A stretch of DNA of 64,000 bases from JADKIH01 sp043747595 (GCA_043747595.1 JAYTOX010000065.1:14743-78742); one strand, 5' to 3'. Positions 38,889 to 47,782 are shown, counted from the stretch's first letter. The notes: generated from the letters alone by a model not told the origin. Program-made: numbers and translations.

Positions 38889-39875
38889 TTACATAGCCAA
38901 AATAGATGCTAATCTAATGAGATTATTATCCAATTCAAATTGATTTGTTGTTGCCAGTTTTAAATCAGTTAACTTTATTTTATTATCCATTAGCCCAACC
39001 ATTTTTTTCGATTCGCCTGCTATAAGAGATTCCACTGCTTGTGCTCCTAATCGACTAGCAAGTACACGATCGAAACAAGAAGGACTACCTCCACGTTGAA
39101 GATGCCCTAATATGGTGACTTTTGTGTCGTAGAACTTAAATTTCTTTTTTACTTTTTCTGCAATCTTGAGTGCACCACCACTTCTATCTCCTTCAGCAAT
39201 GATTACTATGCTTGAGGCTTTTTTATTTTTCGCTCCCGTTTTTAATATTTTAATCAAATCTTCAAAGTTCGTTTGACGCTCCGGTAATAAAATTGCTTCC
39301 GATCCACCTGCAATCCCTGACCAAAGCGCAATGCAGCCGGAGTCTCTGCCCATTACTTCTATAAAAAATAATCGGTTGTGCGATGCTGCTGTATCTCTTA
39401 TCTTGTCAATAGCTTCAATCGTAGTATTAGTAGCTGTGTCGAAGCCGATGGTATAGTCTGTTCCGTATAAATCGTTGTCAATCGTACCCGGAACACCAAT
39501 AACTGGAACATCATAGCGATTAGAAAATTCTTCCGCTCCTTTAAAAGTTCCATCACCGCCAATGACCACTAAGCCATCAATTTTATTTGCCTTGAAATTT
39601 CGATAGGCCTTAGCCATACCTTTCTCCGTTTTAAATTCAAGACATCGTGCTGTTTTTAAAATTGTACCACCTCTGTGAATAATATTGCTCACCGATCGAG
39701 AATTCATGGGTTTGATTGCATTTAGGATCAAGCCTTCATATCCTCTTGTAACACCCATAATCTGCTTATTGTAATAGATTGCAGTTCTTACAACTGCTCT
39801 AATTGCTGCATTCATGCCGGGAGCATCTCCTCCTGAGGTAAGTAATCCAATGCGTTTTATTTTGGGTTTAGTCAT
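38889..39875 (-). CDS. pfkA: ATP-dependent 6-phosphofructokinase
   Basis: 328 residues, standard length. ATP-binding GLLTSGGDAPGMNAAIR (residues 10-26), the GGDGTFKGA motif that sets ATP rather than pyrophosphate use, the catalytic segment PGTIDNDLYGTDYTIGFDTA, and the fructose-6-phosphate site VMGRDSGCIALWSG and LGHLQRGG. It phosphorylates fructose-6-phosphate. It is the first gene of the operon with gapN and a sugar kinase. A perfect palindrome 17 bases upstream of its start is a likely operator. Confidence 0.95.
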   Translation of the reverse strand: MTKPKIKRIGLLTSGGDAPGMNAAIRAVVRTAIYYNKQIMGVTRGYEGLILNAIKPMNSRSVSNIIHRGGTILKTARCLEFKTEKGMAKAYRNFKANKIDGLVVIGGDGTFKGAEEFSNRYDVPVIGVPGTIDNDLYGTDYTIGFDTATNTTIEAIDKIRDTAASHNRLFFIEVMGRDSGCIALWSGIAGGSEAILLPERQTNFEDLIKILKTGAKNKKASSIVIIAEGDRSGGALKIAEKVKKKFKFYDTKVTILGHLQRGGSPSCFDRVLASRLGAQAVESLIAGESKKMVGLMDNKIKLTDLKLATTNQFELDNNLIRLASILAM

Positions 39876-39891
39876 TTAATACAAGAATTGA

Positions 39892-39910
39892 TAGTGTAAA
39901 TTTTACACTA
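39892..39910. promoter_or_regulatory. Perfect 9-1-9 palindrome upstream of pfkA, candidate Nudix-regulator operator
   Basis: TAGTGTAAA-T-TTTACACTA is perfectly symmetric. It lies 17 bases upstream of the pfkA ATG and 163 bases upstream of the divergent Nudix-type regulator. A 7/8 match to the -7 box (CAAACTTT as written) at 39935-39942 would start pfkA transcription just before it, which suits a repressor block. The protein assignment is inference. Confidence 0.7.
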
Positions 39911-40056
39911 AGGTAAATATATGATCCAATTTTCCAAACTTTAAATGAAATAATTAACAATTTTCTCTCTTTTAAGAGAAAAAAACAAAAACTCATTAGT
40001 CATTAAAAAAATAAAAATATATTTTCAAAAAAAGTAAATAATAGAAATCGATTCTT

Positions 40057-40064
40057 TTAATTTG
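40057..40064 (+). promoter_or_regulatory. -7 box immediately before the Nudix regulator start
   Basis: TTAATTTG matches 7 of 8 positions of TAnnTTTG and ends only 8 bases before the ATG at 40073, so the mRNA leader would be very short. Confidence 0.4.
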
Positions 40065-40072
40065 CACAACCG

Positions 40073-40768
40073 ATGACTAAAAGCAATCTTCCGAAACTTC
40101 ACTCCGACTTCTCAGTCGATTGTGTAATTTTTGGATTTGACGAAGGCGAATTAAAAATCTTGCTCATTGAAAGAAATAAATCTCCTTTTAGTGGATGGAA
40201 AGCGATACCCGGGAATTTGGTATTAGACAATGAAGACCTTGACGATGCGGCTCAGAGAATCTTATATGAATTAACCGGACTTGATAATATTTATATGGAT
40301 CAGTTTCACACTTTTGGAAAAACTGATCGTCACCCGCAAGGTCGCATAATTACAGTTGCCTACTACTCTATTATTAAACGAACTGATGAGGGTCTTCATC
40401 CAATAACTTCATTTGCTAAAAAAGCATTGTGGTGGCCGGCTAATACAATTCCTAAACTTGCTTTCGACCACAACGAAATTGCAACAAAAGCACTCGAATT
40501 AATCAGACACAAAATTAATTTTGAACCCTTGGCTTTTGAATTACTTCCGTCACGATTTACCTTAACAGAATTGCAACATGTGTATGAATCCATTGGTCAG
40601 AAGAGTATTGACAAAAGGAATTTTAGAAAAAAAATGCTGGCGTATGGTTTTCTTCAAGAGTTTGCAAAAAAACAAACCGGCGTTTCTCACCGTGCAGCAA
40701 AACTTTACAAGTTTAATAAAAAGAAATATGTGCAGCTGAAGAAAAGAGGTTTCAACTTTGAAATTTAA
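40073..40768 (+). CDS. Nudix-domain transcriptional regulator (NrtR/AraR-like)
   Basis: 231 residues. The N-terminal Nudix fold (about 10-150) has its box region at GNLVLDNEDLDDAAQRILYE; the REUxEE core reads RILYEL, so key catalytic Glu residues are lost and hydrolase activity is unlikely. The C-terminal winged helix (about 155-225) has the family motif LPSRFTLTELQHVYESI, then IDKRNFRKKML and YKFN. Members sense sugars or nucleotides and repress transport or catabolic genes. It faces the pfkA operon across a perfect palindrome, and a sugar permease lies 1.3 kb downstream. Confidence 0.88.
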   Translation: MTKSNLPKLHSDFSVDCVIFGFDEGELKILLIERNKSPFSGWKAIPGNLVLDNEDLDDAAQRILYELTGLDNIYMDQFHTFGKTDRHPQGRIITVAYYSIIKRTDEGLHPITSFAKKALWWPANTIPKLAFDHNEIATKALELIRHKINFEPLAFELLPSRFTLTELQHVYESIGQKSIDKRNFRKKMLAYGFLQEFAKKQTGVSHRAAKLYKFNKKKYVQLKKRGFNFEI

Positions 40769-40856
40769 AATGAATCGTCTTTATAGTTGAGCGACTTTCT
40801 AAACTCCACAATTTACTTTACTATTTCTCCAGCTAATAAAAACTAAAATCAATTAC

Positions 40857-40889
40857 AAAAAAAAATGGAAACACTTAGAGTGATTCCAT
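40857..40889 (-). terminator. Intrinsic terminator of the small T9SS protein gene
   Basis: On the minus strand ATGGAATCACT pairs with AGTGTTTCCAT with a single mismatch and is followed by a T run of about ten. Confidence 0.75.
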
Positions 40890-40912
40890 TGAAATATATT
40901 TCTTAAAACGAA

Positions 40913-41692
40913 TTAGCGTACGATACTAATTTTTCCAGTCACCTTTTCTGTTTCTGTAGTAAGTGTGTAGTAGTAAATTCCACCTTTCAGACTTTCACCT
41001 TTTGAATCATCGCCTAACCAATAGTAGTTATGCTTGCCTGACGATTGCAACTCATTAAATAAAGTATTAACCAATCGACCCGTTACATCATAAATCGAAA
41101 GGCTTGCATTCTGATTGCTCTCCAGATTATATTCAAATATTGTATGAGTCGAAAGTGGATTCGGGTAGTTTTTAATTGAAGCAGTACTGTTCGATAAACC
41201 TTGAATTCCTACCGAAGAAATTCCGGCTGTTACTCCGAAAAACTGACTTCCATCTGAATTAAAAATTTCCGGCGTGCCAGAACTTAGGTTCATGTAGATT
41301 TCGCTATTGTTTACATCTTTTCCGAAATTTGCTCCAGTAGCGTCTCTAAAAACCATTCCAATTCTATAAATCTGAGAACCGCTTACAGGGCCGTTAGCAG
41401 CTTGACTATAATAAACAATTGGATCAAAAGTTATTGTCCAAACATTATTGAGAAGATCAGTCATTTGACCAATGCCATCATCAGCTCCCCAATTACCAAC
41501 ATTATAATTCCAAGCTGAATTGTCTAATGGTCCAACAATATCACTGGCACCGGAATGAAAATAAACTTTCTGTGCTCCTTGCAACGTTGAAGCTCCTTGT
41601 GTAGCATCATAGGTTATCGTTAGATTATATTGAGCATAACCCACTATGGTCAATAAATTTAAAAACGTGGTGAGTAGTAGACTTTTTTTCAT
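40913..41692 (-). CDS. T9SS-sorted secreted protein
   Basis: 259 residues: signal peptide (ending near VGYAQ), then a single beta-sandwich-like domain (about 22-155) with KVYFHSGASDIVGPLDNSAW and RIGMVFRDATGANFGKD. That domain resembles the C-terminal carbohydrate-binding or DUF4961-type modules found after secreted amylases. A type A sorting domain follows (NYPNPLSTHTIFEY to VTGKISIVR). No catalytic domain is present. It may be a stand-alone glycan-binding surface protein (inference). Terminator downstream. Confidence 0.78.
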   Translation of the reverse strand: MKKSLLLTTFLNLLTIVGYAQYNLTITYDATQGASTLQGAQKVYFHSGASDIVGPLDNSAWNYNVGNWGADDGIGQMTDLLNNVWTITFDPIVYYSQAANGPVSGSQIYRIGMVFRDATGANFGKDVNNSEIYMNLSSGTPEIFNSDGSQFFGVTAGISSVGIQGLSNSTASIKNYPNPLSTHTIFEYNLESNQNASLSIYDVTGRLVNTLFNELQSSGKHNYYWLGDDSKGESLKGGIYYYTLTTETEKVTGKISIVR

Positions 41693-42110
41693 TTTAACTG
41701 ATTGAGGTTTGACTTGAAAACTAATGAAGTAAAAGTAGCTAAATCTTCTTGTTTCTCAAACAATTAATTTCTCGAACTCTAACATAAAAAAGCGATTATT
41801 TTGCACGAGGAAGGCTTAACTTTTCCTTCAACCCTCTTTCCCTTAAACAGAATACTTGCAAAGAACTTAATTTGCAAATATTTCAATTGATAACTAGATC
41901 TTAATTCAACATTGACAATACTGAAATTACTTGAATCGTCATCAACAACCACTAAAACAAAACCACCTTCCGCCTTTTGAAAAATGATGATAAAATGGTT
42001 AACAACATAAATTCACTAGTACTATAGTCGATTAGTAATTAAAAGTATATTGCTAATCTATAATGCATCAAGAAACTAAAAAATAAACGTTCACTTATCA
42101 CTTAAAAAAT
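41693..42110. other. Intergenic region upstream of the sugar permease, with inverted repeat
   Basis: 418-base stretch between divergent genes. It holds an imperfect inverted repeat, GATTAGTAAT (42030-42039) and ATTGCTAATC (42049-42058), nine of ten pairs with a 9-base spacer, 53-81 bases before the permease ATG. It could be a regulator site or a weak hairpin. It is unlike the palindrome upstream of pfkA. No ORF is seen. Confidence 0.45.
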
Positions 42111-43742
42111 ATGGAAAAAAGTTCACAAGCTATCAGTAAAGGTGCCTTACCAACACTGGTAACCGTCTTCTTCTTCTGGGGATTTGTAGCCGCCTCGAAT
42201 GGTATATTTATTCCTTTTTGCAAAACACATTTCAACCTAAATCAGTTTCAGTCGCAGCTAATCGACACTTCATTTTATGGCGCCTACTTTTTCGGCTCTT
42301 TAATTCTGTATCTGCTTTCTTCCTTCTCCGGCGTTGATATACTAAATCGTATCGGCTATAAAAACGGAATTATTCTCGGCTTAACAATGTCTGTAGTAGG
42401 TGCTGTCTCTTTAGCATTTGTTGCTTCCGTTACAGGCGCTACTTTCGGAATGGTATTAGCATGCTTCTTTATTATCGCGCTCGGATTTTCACTTCAGCAA
42501 ACCGCCGCCCAACCTTTTGCGATTGCACTTGGCAGTCCGGCAACTGGCGCTCACCGTCTCAATTTGGCAGGAGGAATTAATTCATTGGGAACTCTGCTTG
42601 GTCCAATTGCTGTGAGTGTTGTTCTCTTCGGCGATCTCAACAATGCCGGTGTCGCAACTATTCAATCAATAAAAACTTTATACCTCATACTTGGCGGACT
42701 TTTCTTTCTTGTTGCTTTTTTCTTTTTCACGAGCAAAAAACTTCCTACAATAAAAATGGAAGAACATGTAGAAAACAGCAGTAAAGCAATGCGAACATTA
42801 TTCTTAATTTCCATTCCAACAATCATCTTATTATTTTTTAATACAATGTTTGGCGACGAGCAAAGAGTTTATTTAGTACTCGGCTCGCTTGTTATTATTC
42901 TTGGCTTATTATTTTATGCGCTCTTCGCTGCACAAAAAAATAAAGAAGGATGGGGCGCAATGCAATATCCGCAATTGGTTATGGGAATGATCGCAATCTT
43001 TATTTACGTAGGCATGGAAGTTACCGTGCAAAGTAATATGGGAGCATTGCTAAAACAAGCCGAGTTCGGCGGACTCGATGAAAAATTTATTTCGCAATTT
43101 ATTTCATTGTATTGGGGAAGTTTAATGATTGGCCGATGGACGGGAGCTATTGCAGTTTTTGATCTGAAAAAATCGACGAAACAACTCTTGACGGTTATCG
43201 TTCCTATTATTGCCTTTGCTGTAATTTTGTTAGTAAATCATCTTCGCGGAAATGATGTTAGCGAAATGTATATTTATATTATCGCTGTGCTGTTTTTCGT
43301 TGCAGCATTTTTCTTTGCCAATGAACGTCCGGCAAAAATGCTTTTCACTGTAGCATTAATGGGATCGCTAGCCATGCTTATAGGCCTTATGACAACTGGA
43401 CGTGTTAGTACATTTGCATTTATTAGTGGCGGATTAGCATGCTCAGTAATGTGGCCATGCATTTTTGCACTTGCAGTAACCGGATTAGGAAAATACACCA
43501 GTCAAGGTTCTGCGTTTTTAATCATGATGATTCTTGGTGGCGCTATTATTCCTCCGACTCAAGGTGTAATTTGCGACTTTGATAAAATTAGTACAGGAGG
43601 AATTGGCGGATTAACATTCACACATTTCTCTTATATCGTTCCATTTATTTGTTTCAGTTATTTGGTTTGGCATGCAACGAAAACGAAAAATATTTTGAAA
43701 ACTCAAGGGCTCGATTACGATCAACAAATGGCCGGACATTAA
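42111..43742 (+). CDS. Sugar MFS transporter, FHS family (FucP/GluP-like)
   Basis: 543 residues, about 12 to 14 membrane helices. The FHS signatures are visible: FFFWGFVAASNGIFIPFCKT in helix 1, then FGSLILYLLSSFSG, QQTAAQPFAIALG and NSLGTLLGPIA. It imports a hexose or fucose by proton symport (family knowledge). The central loop is longer than in FucP because extra helices are inserted after KKLPTIKMEE. Genomic nearness to pfkA, gapN and a GlcNAc-type kinase suggests uptake of a sugar that feeds that operon. A terminator closes the gene. Confidence 0.88.
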   Translation: MEKSSQAISKGALPTLVTVFFFWGFVAASNGIFIPFCKTHFNLNQFQSQLIDTSFYGAYFFGSLILYLLSSFSGVDILNRIGYKNGIILGLTMSVVGAVSLAFVASVTGATFGMVLACFFIIALGFSLQQTAAQPFAIALGSPATGAHRLNLAGGINSLGTLLGPIAVSVVLFGDLNNAGVATIQSIKTLYLILGGLFFLVAFFFFTSKKLPTIKMEEHVENSSKAMRTLFLISIPTIILLFFNTMFGDEQRVYLVLGSLVIILGLLFYALFAAQKNKEGWGAMQYPQLVMGMIAIFIYVGMEVTVQSNMGALLKQAEFGGLDEKFISQFISLYWGSLMIGRWTGAIAVFDLKKSTKQLLTVIVPIIAFAVILLVNHLRGNDVSEMYIYIIAVLFFVAAFFFANERPAKMLFTVALMGSLAMLIGLMTTGRVSTFAFISGGLACSVMWPCIFALAVTGLGKYTSQGSAFLIMMILGGAIIPPTQGVICDFDKISTGGIGGLTFTHFSYIVPFICFSYLVWHATKTKNILKTQGLDYDQQMAGH

Positions 43743-43756
43743 TTGAATTAAAGATG

Positions 43757-43801
43757 AAGGAAACAGGACAGAAGAAATTCTTAGTCCTGTTTCCTTTGTT
43801 T
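43757..43801 (+). terminator. Intrinsic terminator of the sugar permease gene
   Basis: AAGGAAACAGGAC pairs perfectly with GTCCTGTTTCCTT across a 14-base loop, followed by a T-rich tail. Confidence 0.85.
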
Positions 43802-43870
43802 ATCAAATACTTAGATAAAGACATATCCCCCTTTTCAGCCCAATTCTACTTCAAATTAATGCCTCATTTC

Positions 43871-43902
43871 TTTGATTTCCAAAATCTTTTATCGTTTCTT
43901 TG
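43871..43902 (+). promoter_or_regulatory. Bacteroidota-type promoter of the OmpA/TSP3 gene
   Basis: TTTG at 43871-43874, a 20-base spacer, then TTTCTTTG at 43895-43902 (6 to 7 of 8 matching TAnnTTTG). The start codon chosen at 43944 lies about 36 bases after the expected transcript start. Confidence 0.65.
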
Positions 43903-43943
43903 CCGCGGATAAACACTCCAAAAATTTCAGACAAAACTATATT

Positions 43944-45374
43944 ATGAAAAAACTAATTACTGCACTAAGCATTGCCTGCTGCATATTCATCACGCAGTCG
44001 AATGCTCAAAATGTTGATCACCCTTGGTTATTCGGAATCGGATTTCATGGTGTTGATTATACTTCAGTTGATCCAATGTTCAAAGGATTATACGACATCG
44101 ATCATTTTCAAACTATTCCGGCATTCTCAAAATTTGATGCAGCTAAAAATATCAATCGCTCGTTTGCGGTTGGACTTTCTTTCGCTGCTTCTAAAACAAG
44201 CCACAGCGGATTAAAAAGTACTGATAAAAAATTCTTCGGCGACTTCGATCTTTTAGGAAAATATCTTTTTGCGAATGATTATATTTTGAAATCTGATTGT
44301 TGGTTTGATCCTTACATCGCGGCTGGTCCGGGATTAAGTATGTATGGTAGCGATAAATCAATTGCGCTAAACGTAGGTGTCGGAATAAATTTGTGGTTTA
44401 GCGAAAATGTTGGCTTCAATGTTCAAACATTGTTAAACACTGCAACTTCTGAGGCTGTTGGCGATTACTTCCACCACTCAATTGGTGTGGTTATTCGTCT
44501 TGGCGGAAAAGACACTGACAAAGATGGCGTACTTGATCGCGTTGACAAATGTCCTACAGTATTCGGTTTAGCTGAACTTGATGGTTGTCCTGATAAAGAT
44601 GGCGATGGTATTGCTGACAATGTTGATGCTTGTCCTGATGTTAAAGGATTGAAATCGTTAAACGGTTGTCCTGACACTGACGGTGATGGTATAGCAGATA
44701 AAGACGATAATTGTCCGAATGATAAAGGAACAAAAGAATTACATGGATGTCCTGATAAAGATGGTGACGGTATCGCTGACAAAGACGATAAATGTCCGGA
44801 TGTAAAAGGTCTAGCTAAATTTGATGGTTGTCCTGATACAGATGGCGACGGAATTGCTGATAAAGATGATGCTTGTCCTGATCAAAAAGGTACTATTGAA
44901 ACAAAAGGTTGCCCGGATAAAGATGGCGATGGCGTTGCAGACAAAGACGATAAATGTCCTGATGTAAAAGGATTGAAATCGAATAGTGGTTGTCCTGCTA
45001 TCGATGAATCGAAGAAGAAAGAAGTGTTACAGAAGATCTCTTTCGCTGCTAAATCAATTCAATTTGAAACAGGAAAAGATGTAATTAAGTCGGTATCGTT
45101 TGTAAAACTTGATACAGTGGTGAACATCATGAAACAATATGAAGCAACTACATGGTCAATCGAAGGTCATACGGATAATGTTGGAAATGCTGCTTCAAAC
45201 TTAGAGCTTTCTAAGCGCAGAGCTGCTGCGGTGAAAACATATTTCATCAACAAAGGAATCAATGCTTCTCGTCTTTCTTCAGAAGGATATGGAGATACAA
45301 AACCTGCTGCTGACAATAAAACAGCTGCCGGACGTACTATCAACAGAAGAGTAGAAATTAAGTTGAACGAATAG
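43944..45374 (+). CDS. OmpA-family outer-membrane protein with thrombospondin type 3 repeats
   Basis: 476 residues from ATG 43944 (MKKLITALSIACCIFITQSNA), a good signal peptide; 24 upstream in-frame codons lie within the promoter and are not used. An N-terminal beta-barrel (about 22-190) is followed by about seven calcium-binding TSP3 repeats (DKDGDGIADKDDKCPDVKG type, about 195-355). The C-terminal OmpA peptidoglycan domain has the motif IEGHTDNVGNAASNLELSKR with RAAAVKTYF. It links outer membrane to cell wall. Expression is probably high, given the good promoter and strong terminator. Confidence 0.93.
   Translation: MKKLITALSIACCIFITQSNAQNVDHPWLFGIGFHGVDYTSVDPMFKGLYDIDHFQTIPAFSKFDAAKNINRSFAVGLSFAASKTSHSGLKSTDKKFFGDFDLLGKYLFANDYILKSDCWFDPYIAAGPGLSMYGSDKSIALNVGVGINLWFSENVGFNVQTLLNTATSEAVGDYFHHSIGVVIRLGGKDTDKDGVLDRVDKCPTVFGLAELDGCPDKDGDGIADNVDACPDVKGLKSLNGCPDTDGDGIADKDDNCPNDKGTKELHGCPDKDGDGIADKDDKCPDVKGLAKFDGCPDTDGDGIADKDDACPDQKGTIETKGCPDKDGDGVADKDDKCPDVKGLKSNSGCPAIDESKKKEVLQKISFAAKSIQFETGKDVIKSVSFVKLDTVVNIMKQYEATTWSIEGHTDNVGNAASNLELSKRRAAAVKTYFINKGINASRLSSEGYGDTKPAADNKTAAGRTINRRVEIKLNE
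44505..45000 (+). repeat. Tandem TSP3-coding repeats
   Basis: About seven units of roughly 66-72 bases encode DxDGDGIADxxDxCP. Units differ mostly at third positions, so the repeat is maintained at the protein level. Confidence 0.8.
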
Positions 45375-45394
45375 TTCATCTTTCAGAATAAATA

Positions 45395-45431
45395 GAAATG
45401 GCCGGATAAATATATCCGGCCATTTTTTTTT
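45395..45431 (+). terminator. Strong intrinsic terminator of the OmpA/TSP3 gene
   Basis: AATGGCCGGATA pairs perfectly with TATCCGGCCATT across a 4-base loop, followed by ten T. Confidence 0.9.
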
Positions 45432-45435
45432 GCAT

Positions 45436-45903
45436 TTAAAAAGGCAAATCGAAATCGTCGTCTTCCGGATAGTATTCTGAATATGTAAAATGAGTAATCA
45501 TATTACTATTTGGAATGTGGAGAAGATGTTCCATAAATAACTTTTCAGTAATGAATTTGTAGATTTCGTATTCAGAAAGAGCGCTGATACAATCAACAAT
45601 AATATTGTGTTTTTCGAGAAGCGCTGTGAGCTTCTTTAATTCCGACTTCAACATTTTAGGATTCATCGTTTCGGCAGGTGCAAAATCGGGGCGACCGATT
45701 AAGTCGAAGCAAAGGATGGTATTGTTCTCAGCATACGCTTTTTCAAAACGTTGAACCGATTTCAACCAAGCTCTTTCTATGTCTACCGGAAGGTCGCACA
45801 TGCTATCGTTAAAAGTCATTCCGAATTCTGCATTCAGTTGCATCTTCAAAATCTCATTGCCTATTTTTATTTCTTCGTGTGTTAACTTAGATGTTCTTTT
45901 CAT
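45436..45903 (-). CDS. Conserved hypothetical acidic protein
   Basis: 155 residues from ATG 45903 (MKRTSKLTHEEIKIGNEI); six further in-frame codons start in an A/T run close to a -7 box. Mostly helical, soluble, ending in the acidic segment YYPEDDDFDLPF. I do not recognise a characterised family. A TATTTTTG box at 45919-45926 suggests a single-gene unit with a leader of about 12 nt. It ends convergently against the OmpA terminator. Confidence 0.6.
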   Translation of the reverse strand: MKRTSKLTHEEIKIGNEILKMQLNAEFGMTFNDSMCDLPVDIERAWLKSVQRFEKAYAENNTILCFDLIGRPDFAPAETMNPKMLKSELKKLTALLEKHNIIVDCISALSEYEIYKFITEKLFMEHLLHIPNSNMITHFTYSEYYPEDDDFDLPF

Positions 45904-45918
45904 AATAATATTTTTTTT

Positions 45919-45926
45919 CAAAAATA
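45919..45926 (-). promoter_or_regulatory. -7 box of the acidic hypothetical gene
   Basis: TATTTTTG on the minus strand fits TAnnTTTG and supports the ATG at 45903 as start. No -33 element at normal spacing was found. Confidence 0.45.
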
Positions 45927-46113
45927 GAGTGACAATTGCTTTTCTGTATCGCCGAAAAGCTGTTTGCCGAATTGATTAACCATCATTTATGCTAGAAAAA
46001 ACAGTACAACCAATGAATATTATCATTTTGACCCCATTGGTTTTCTTAGTATCTTGAACTGGTCAATAACTTTCGAAGTTTAAAACATCACACAATTATT
46101 TTAATTTCTATTT

Positions 46114-47607
46114 ATGAACATACTCATCACCTCAGCCGGAAATTTTAACGCAAGCGCGTTGATAAAAGAACTTGAAATAATCAATGATGTACATATTTTT
46201 GTTTCCGATGAATTTGAACTGATAGCTTCCAAATTTTTATCGCCTAGTTTTATTAAACTTCCAGATGCAAACGAAGAAAACTACAAGGCAGAACTGAAGG
46301 CTGCGTGTATAAAAAATAAAATCGATTTAGTTATTCCTTCCTCCGAAATTGATACCATAACATTAGCAGAATTAAAAAGCGAAGTAAATTTTAAAATTGC
46401 CATATCTGAATTATCGTTAGCACAAACACTTCAAACACGCAAGCCTGCAGAAGTATTTTTGGCAAACAACGGATTTACGACAAACACCGACGACGACATA
46501 GTAGAGATTATGGAATCGGGTGTATTAGATATCGATCATTATATAGCAGAATTTGCAATCGACTTTTCTGGAAATGCTAGTACAGTAGTGACTAGAAAAA
46601 TTATTTCGATCGAAGAAGCTACGATTGCTGTGAGTGAGAAATACGACAATGAAATAATAAGAGAAACAATTAATAATTTGATTTCGCTTTTTGTAAAAAA
46701 TAATGGTTGCGGATTTTTCAGTGTTCATTTACTGGAAATGCATGGAAAATTACTAGTGAATAGAGTACAGCAGCATTTAACATCAACAGCGCATTTAGGA
46801 AATAGCATCGGCGACAATCTCTGCAAGTGGATGATTACAGGAAAGAGTAATAGCGCAAGTACATTGTTACCGAATGGTACACGATCGTTTGTGTATTTGA
46901 AAGATCGCATTGTGCCTGCGAAAGTCCCTTCGTTGAAAGCAATAGTTTTTGATCTTGATGAAACATTGTTTCCTCAAAAGCCATGGATCTTGAAGAAGCT
47001 GGCGATGTTACATGAGACATTAAATTTTGAAAAAGTAACCGTCGATAAATTTGTTGATACCGGATTACGATTGTTAGAAGAAGGGCATCGCAGTGATTTG
47101 TTAGATCGATTAGCAGAATTATTTAAGTTGCCATCAGATAAAATGATATCGACTTATCGAAATTTAATTCCCGATACAACAGAGTATCCCGATGTAAAAC
47201 CGGTGTTGAATGAGTTGAGGTCGCAAGGATATTTGATCGGGCTGCTGACAGACAATCCCCCAAATTCTCAGAAGCAGAAATTGGAGTCGACAGGTTTGGG
47301 CGATTATTTCGATGCTGTGCATTTTACAAAAGAGAGTGGTTTTGAAAAGCCCGATCCACAGGGATTTCTACAGATAAGAAAGAAGCTGAATGTAGAGGCG
47401 AATGAGTGTTGTATGGTGGGCGATCATTTGTATAAAGACATAATAGGCGGTCATGCATCCGGTTTTGCCGCATTGTGTTGGTTGCAGCGGAGCGGCGGCA
47501 TTTTTAATTTCGACGTAACACAGTTTAGGAGGCTTCATCCGGAGATTCATTTTCATCGTTTTGCCGATATGGTGCATTTAAAAGGATTTTTAGATCGGGA
47601 GCGATAA
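46114..47607 (+). CDS. ATP-grasp-like (PylC/CarB-type) N-terminus fused to HAD hydrolase
   Basis: 497 residues. Residues 1-115 look like the N-terminal nucleotide-binding part of carbamoyl-phosphate-synthase-like ATP-grasp proteins (MNILITSAGNFNASALIKEL, then IDLVIPSSEIDT). The middle (about 120-260) is a shortened grasp domain with LLVNRVQQHLTSTAHLGNSI where an EINxR motif is expected, so ATP binding is doubtful. Residues about 275-490 are a HAD hydrolase with all motifs: DLDETLF, LLTDNPP, a Lys in KESGFEKPDP, and GDHLYKDIIGG. It is likely a phosphatase tied to a surface-polymer or small-molecule pathway (inference). Its 3' end comes 175 bases before tRNA-Asp. Confidence 0.78.
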   Translation: MNILITSAGNFNASALIKELEIINDVHIFVSDEFELIASKFLSPSFIKLPDANEENYKAELKAACIKNKIDLVIPSSEIDTITLAELKSEVNFKIAISELSLAQTLQTRKPAEVFLANNGFTTNTDDDIVEIMESGVLDIDHYIAEFAIDFSGNASTVVTRKIISIEEATIAVSEKYDNEIIRETINNLISLFVKNNGCGFFSVHLLEMHGKLLVNRVQQHLTSTAHLGNSIGDNLCKWMITGKSNSASTLLPNGTRSFVYLKDRIVPAKVPSLKAIVFDLDETLFPQKPWILKKLAMLHETLNFEKVTVDKFVDTGLRLLEEGHRSDLLDRLAELFKLPSDKMISTYRNLIPDTTEYPDVKPVLNELRSQGYLIGLLTDNPPNSQKQKLESTGLGDYFDAVHFTKESGFEKPDPQGFLQIRKKLNVEANECCMVGDHLYKDIIGGHASGFAALCWLQRSGGIFNFDVTQFRRLHPEIHFHRFADMVHLKGFLDRER

Positions 47608-47728
47608 GGCAGGGAGTAAGCGAGCAGAATAGAGAGGAGAAAAGATGAATCAGCACAATTGTTCCGGCCGTTCATTCTAATATCCTAACAATGAAGCACA
47701 AACAATTCCAAATAAAAACAGCGTAAAA

Positions 47729-47759
47729 TTTGGGGTTTTGAATGATTTATCTATTTTTG
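47729..47759 (+). promoter_or_regulatory. Promoter of tRNA-Asp
   Basis: TTTG at 47729-47732, a 19-base spacer, then TATTTTTG at 47752-47759, a full match to the Bacteroidota consensus. Transcription would start about 20 bases before the tRNA. Confidence 0.75.
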
Positions 47760-47782
47760 CAGTCCTCGTAAAAAAGGAAAAC

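Noticed and set aside
44465..44782. 105-aa open frame on the minus strand across the TSP3 repeats
   Set aside because: It mirrors the GATGGC-type repeats of the OmpA gene in antisense and has repetitive composition with no start signal.
44505..45000. Tandem repeats resembling a CRISPR array
   Set aside because: Units are in-frame coding TSP3 repeats without spacers of uniform length; no cas genes are in the window.
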